Positions 6,010 to 7,823 of a stretch of 7,823 bases of DNA are shown here, piece by piece. The notes beneath the pieces were generated by a model that saw only the letters and a program-made list of their open reading frames with translations, did not search any database and was not told where the DNA came from. The translations under genes and the position numbers were made by a program. Positions within the stretch are counted from its first letter, which is position 1. Each line of letters begins with the position of its first letter. Source of the DNA: Lachnospiraceae bacterium UBA7598. Lineage in GTDB: Bacteria; Bacillota; Clostridia; Lachnospirales; Lachnospiraceae. The stretch covers positions 1 through 7,823 of the forward strand of contig DLQV01000074.1 in the NCBI GenBank assembly GCA_002474415.1. Direction: 5' to 3'.

Positions 6010-6993
6010 TTAATTCTTACGTGCTTTTCTTCCACATACAACAATACCTGCTGCTGCAAATACTGCAACGAATGGAAGTGCCGGAAGCGCTGCCCCGGTT
6101 TTTGGAGATGTCTTATAGGAAACAGATCCGGAAGCTGTTGTTGTTCCTGCCTGATTTCCTGCTCCACTTGTGCCTTTGACACGAGCAGTGGAACCCTTTA
6201 CGGAAGTATTCTGTACAGAATTCTTTCCATCGGTGTAACCATCTGTATAGCCATCATCATAATCATCCTCGAAACCATCCTCTCCATCCTCATAGGACTG
6301 TGGATAGTTTACCGTTACGTTCTGGTTTACACTAACCGGATTATACTGATTATTTGACTGTGAGTTGTTCTGATTGTTATTGTTTGTCTGACTGCTGCTG
6401 TTGGAATTGTCATTGTTGTTTACATTGGAATTCGTATTTGCTCCTGCGGAATTCTCATCCTTTGTCGGATCTGTTGTTACCGTAGGGTTCACATTGGAAC
6501 TATACTTTACAACCATAACCGGTGAAAATGAATACAATGTAACGGTGACCTTGCCATTGGAAACACTGTCCGGCTTTACGGTCTGCCAGCTTCCACTTTT
6601 TAATTTATGTAATACATAAACATTGTCTCCGGCCAGAATACCATTCGCACGGATGGTTACTTTGATTCCTTTGGATGTATTGGTCGCAGACGGAACGCTG
6701 ATATCAGACATAGCCATAACGGTCGCAGTTCCTTCCTGTGCTCTTGCCACTGCATTTGCCTGGCGGTTTCCCTCGCGGTAGACTTCTTTGTCCACACCCT
6801 TAGAAGAAACCGTAATAAGCTCGTTGTTTGCATTATAACCGCTGCCTTCAACGGTTGTTGCACTATTCAGCTCATTGGTTCTCTGGATCAGTGCCGTATC
6901 ACTTGTCGGTGACGGATCTGCAAATACCGTTGTTCCCATTGTAAATACCAGCATCATAGCTGTCACAACTCCTGCTAAAATTTTCTTTTTCAT
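6010..6993 (-). CDS. secreted cell-wall-anchored surface protein with SPKTG sorting signal
   Basis: The 327 residues show a signal peptide (KKK, hydrophobic core, VFA at 23-25 as the likely signal peptidase I site), then a region to about 166. Within it, residues about 98-165 are beta-rich and contain VYVLHKLKSGSWQTV and LYSFSPVMVV, a pattern I associate with clostridial surface proteins. An Asn/Ser/Gln-rich linker follows (about 181-228), then a very acidic stretch ending in DGYTDGYTDG (about 235-256), a Gly/Ser/Thr-rich spacer, and finally SPKTG (296-300), a hydrophobic helix (about 301-320) and a basic tail (GRKARKN). This is the layout of a sortase substrate with Ser-Pro in place of Leu-Pro. 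The start has AAAGGAGGT at 7002-7010, well spaced. The class B sortase is the next gene downstream. Wall anchoring is strongly suggested; the ligand or function is unknown, and I recognise no enzyme motif. Confidence 0.85.
   Translation of the reverse strand: MKKKILAGVVTAMMLVFTMGTTVFADPSPTSDTALIQRTNELNSATTVEGSGYNANNELITVSSKGVDKEVYREGNRQANAVARAQEGTATVMAMSDISVPSATNTSKGIKVTIRANGILAGDNVYVLHKLKSGSWQTVKPDSVSNGKVTVTLYSFSPVMVVKYSSNVNPTVTTDPTKDENSAGANTNSNVNNNDNSNSSSQTNNNNQNNSQSNNQYNPVSVNQNVTVNYPQSYEDGEDGFEDDYDDGYTDGYTDGKNSVQNTSVKGSTARVKGTSGAGNQAGTTTASGSVSYKTSPKTGAALPALPFVAVFAAAGIVVCGRKARKN
6013..6108 (-). other. encoded cell-wall sorting signal (SPKTG, membrane helix, basic tail)
   Basis: This stretch encodes residues 296-327 of the surface protein: SPKTG, then AALPALPFVAVFAAAGIVV as the membrane-spanning part, then the basic GRKARKN tail. 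It has the three-part form of LPXTG signals but with SP instead of LP. Clostridioides difficile SrtB is known to use (S/P)PXTG sites, so a class B sortase reading SPKTG fits that precedent. Confidence 0.8.
6310..6438 (-). repeat. Asn/Ser/Gln low-complexity coding tract
   Basis: This encodes residues about 186-228 of the surface protein, dominated by Asn with Ser and Gln (for example NNNDNSNSSSQTNNNNQNN). The underlying AAC/AAT/AGC codon runs are imperfectly repetitive and could vary in length between strains. It looks like a flexible wall-spanning linker between the N-terminal domain and the acidic segment. Confidence 0.6.
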
Positions 6994-7001
6994 CGCAATC
7001 T

Positions 7002-7010
7002 ACCTCCTTT
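7002..7010 (-). promoter_or_regulatory. strong Shine-Dalgarno site of the surface-protein gene
   Basis: The minus strand reads AAAGGAGGT, about 8 nt before the ATG at 6993. It is stronger than the site in front of the downstream sortase, which fits a structural surface protein made in larger amounts than its anchoring enzyme. Confidence 0.75.
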
Positions 7011-7017
7011 CCACGTA

Positions 7018-7049
7018 ATCTAAACTGCATGTAACTCTATCTATATCAA
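7018..7049 (-). promoter_or_regulatory. weak candidate promoter for the surface-protein gene
   Basis: On the minus strand TTGATA (7049-7044) is a good -35-like hexamer. Downstream, AGTTTA, TTTAGA or TTAGAT (within 7026-7018) are poor -10 matches at spacings of 17 to 20 bases. The -35-like element overlaps the palindrome at 7044-7067. The position, 25-60 bases before the ATG, is reasonable, but the -10 match is weak and this is only a candidate. Confidence 0.25.
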
Positions 7050-7067
7050 GTGCGCGCGCACTGGATA
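7044..7067. repeat. 24-bp near-perfect palindrome between the LCP gene and the surface-protein gene
   Basis: The core AGTGCGCGCGCACT (7049-7062) is its own reverse complement. After one mismatched pair (7048/7063), TATC (7044-7047) pairs with GATA (7064-7067). It begins 3 bp past the LCP stop codon. No T-run follows on the minus strand, so it is not a standard intrinsic terminator. It could be a transcript-end hairpin that acts with other factors, or an operator for a dimeric regulator over the candidate promoter. The run of alternating GC is unusual against the AT-rich gap. Confidence 0.7.
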
Positions 7068-7069
7068 CC

Positions 7070-7823
7070 TTATTGTACGGGTGTATAAAACACCTGCATA
7101 ATGAGTTTTTCCATGGCATCTTCATCGACATGGTACTCCTCATACCGTTTCCCGTCAATCGGCTTTCCCTCGACGGTTTTTCCGGGAACCGTATACATCT
7201 GATCTTCCGAAAAATCGTAATTCATCAGCTGCTCAATCATACTTGTGAAATCCACACTGGTTACCAGATAATCAGAAATAGAATCATATATTTCCGTTAC
7301 CTGATCCGGGTTTTCTGTGGATACTTTTTTTAATTTATCCATATATGCAACAATATACTGTTCCTCACGCCGCAGACGCTTTGTTGCACTGTCGTATTCG
7401 TCTGTATCTCTTCCATGCAGGTAATAATAAGCCTGCGTTCCATTCAGCGTTGTTTTTTCCCCTTTTTTCAGCTTCACACCTGCTTTCGGGAACGAAATAT
7501 TCTGCAGGACAGTCACTTCCACACCGCCTACGGAATCATTCATCTTTGGAATTCCGCCCATATTCATTGCAAGATATCCGCTGATCGGAATATTTTGAAA
7601 CAGCCCGGAAACTGCATCCACCGTTTTGCTGCAACTGATCCTTTTTCCGTCTCCGAATGCATGCTGCAGACAGATCTGCGTCTTCAATGGTCCCATATCA
7701 ATGCCATCTTCATCACACAACTCAATATCTGCCATCGTATTTCGATTGATGGAAATGACCTGCAGCTGCTGCGTTTTATTGTTTACAACGAGAAGAAACA
7801 GCGCATCGGACTGTCCGCCTTTT
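7070..7823 (-). CDS. LytR-CpsA-Psr (LCP) family protein, C-terminal part (5' end beyond window)
   Basis: The frame is open from the right edge to a TAA at 7072-7070, giving 250 residues with no start; the ATG at 7735 is internal. LCP enzymes sit in the membrane with an outward domain and transfer undecaprenyl-linked polymers such as teichoic acids or capsule to peptidoglycan. Counting from the first full codon, I see SDALFLLVVNN (5-15), ISINRNTMADI (23-33; LCP SIPRDT box, with Arg27 kept and Asn28 where Asp is usual), the DSVGGVEVTV core (96-105), and LNGTQAYYYLHGRD (126-139) with the Arg-rich KRLRREEQ (148-155) that closes the LCP domain. The last 90 or so residues are a C-terminal extension I do not recognise. 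The N-terminal membrane anchor is outside the window. It is upstream of, and on the same strand as, the surface-protein and sortase genes. Confidence 0.9.
   Translation of the reverse strand, partial: KGGQSDALFLLVVNNKTQQLQVISINRNTMADIELCDEDGIDMGPLKTQICLQHAFGDGKRISCSKTVDAVSGLFQNIPISGYLAMNMGGIPKMNDSVGGVEVTVLQNISFPKAGVKLKKGEKTTLNGTQAYYYLHGRDTDEYDSATKRLRREEQYIVAYMDKLKKVSTENPDQVTEIYDSISDYLVTSVDFTSMIEQLMNYDFSEDQMYTVPGKTVEGKPIDGKRYEEYHVDEDAMEKLIMQVFYTPVQ

Noticed and set aside
5995..6357. Plus-strand frame encoding a very Cys-rich 120-residue peptide, resembling a small bacteriocin or metal-binding protein
   Set aside because: It is antisense to the Gly/Ser/Thr/Ala-rich end of the SPKTG protein, whose codons generate the Cys codons by reverse reading. 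No ribosome binding site was seen, and the sense protein is well supported.
7044..7067. Palindrome as an ordinary intrinsic terminator of the LCP gene
   Set aside because: On the minus strand it is followed by TTGATATAGATAG, not a T-run, so the usual signal is missing. It is reported as a palindrome of unknown role.
7733..7735. ATG at 7735 as the start of the LCP protein
   Set aside because: The upstream frame is open to the edge and encodes GQSDALFLLVVNN...ISINRNT, the conserved start of the LCP domain, so this Met is internal.
1..7823. Defence system, prophage, insertion sequence or CRISPR array
   Set aside because: I found no transposase, integrase, phage structural gene, nuclease-type effector, inverted-repeat-bounded element or regularly spaced repeats. 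The only GHKL ATPase has no nuclease or toxin partner next to it.

Overview
The window looks like chromosomal DNA from a Gram-positive anaerobe of the Clostridia, most likely a Lachnospiraceae (Blautia/Dorea/Roseburia-like). The reasons are the moderate GC content, the strong AGGAGG-type ribosome binding sites, and a set of Gram-positive envelope genes: LTA synthase family, class B sortase, LCP-family protein, type I signal peptidase with one N-terminal membrane anchor, and a cell-wall sorting signal. The genus is inferred from protein style, not from a marker gene. I see no mobile element, CRISPR array, tRNA or rRNA.

Layout. On the plus strand, 1-1517 is the C-terminal catalytic part of an LTA-synthase-like phosphoglycerol transferase, cut by the left edge. 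It carries an IPT/TIG-like extension. It converges on a long minus-strand series and is separated from it by a bidirectional hairpin terminator (about 1538-1590). In transcription order (right to left) the minus-strand genes are: an LCP-family protein (7823-7070, start beyond the right edge); a near-perfect palindrome; a secreted, Asn-rich surface protein ending in an SPKTG sorting signal (6993-6010); a 120-bp gap with two hairpins; a class B sortase (5889-5011); an HSP90-like GHKL ATPase (5014-3104, sharing ATGA with the sortase); signal peptidase I lepB (about 3096-2485); and an Mrp/Nbp35-family Fe-S carrier ATPase (2451-1606).

How the genes fit together. The SPKTG protein has a signal peptide that LepB could remove and a wall-sorting signal that the adjacent sortase could cleave. 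LCP proteins attach polymers to peptidoglycan, and LTA-synthase enzymes build polyglycerolphosphate polymers. The window is therefore mostly a cell-envelope assembly neighbourhood. The least expected member is the HSP90-like ATPase. It keeps the ATP-binding boxes and the middle-domain Arg segment of HtpG but otherwise looks divergent, and it is translationally coupled to the sortase and nearly abuts lepB. The best candidates for new biology are the sortase/SPKTG pair and the coupling of this HSP90-like protein to it.
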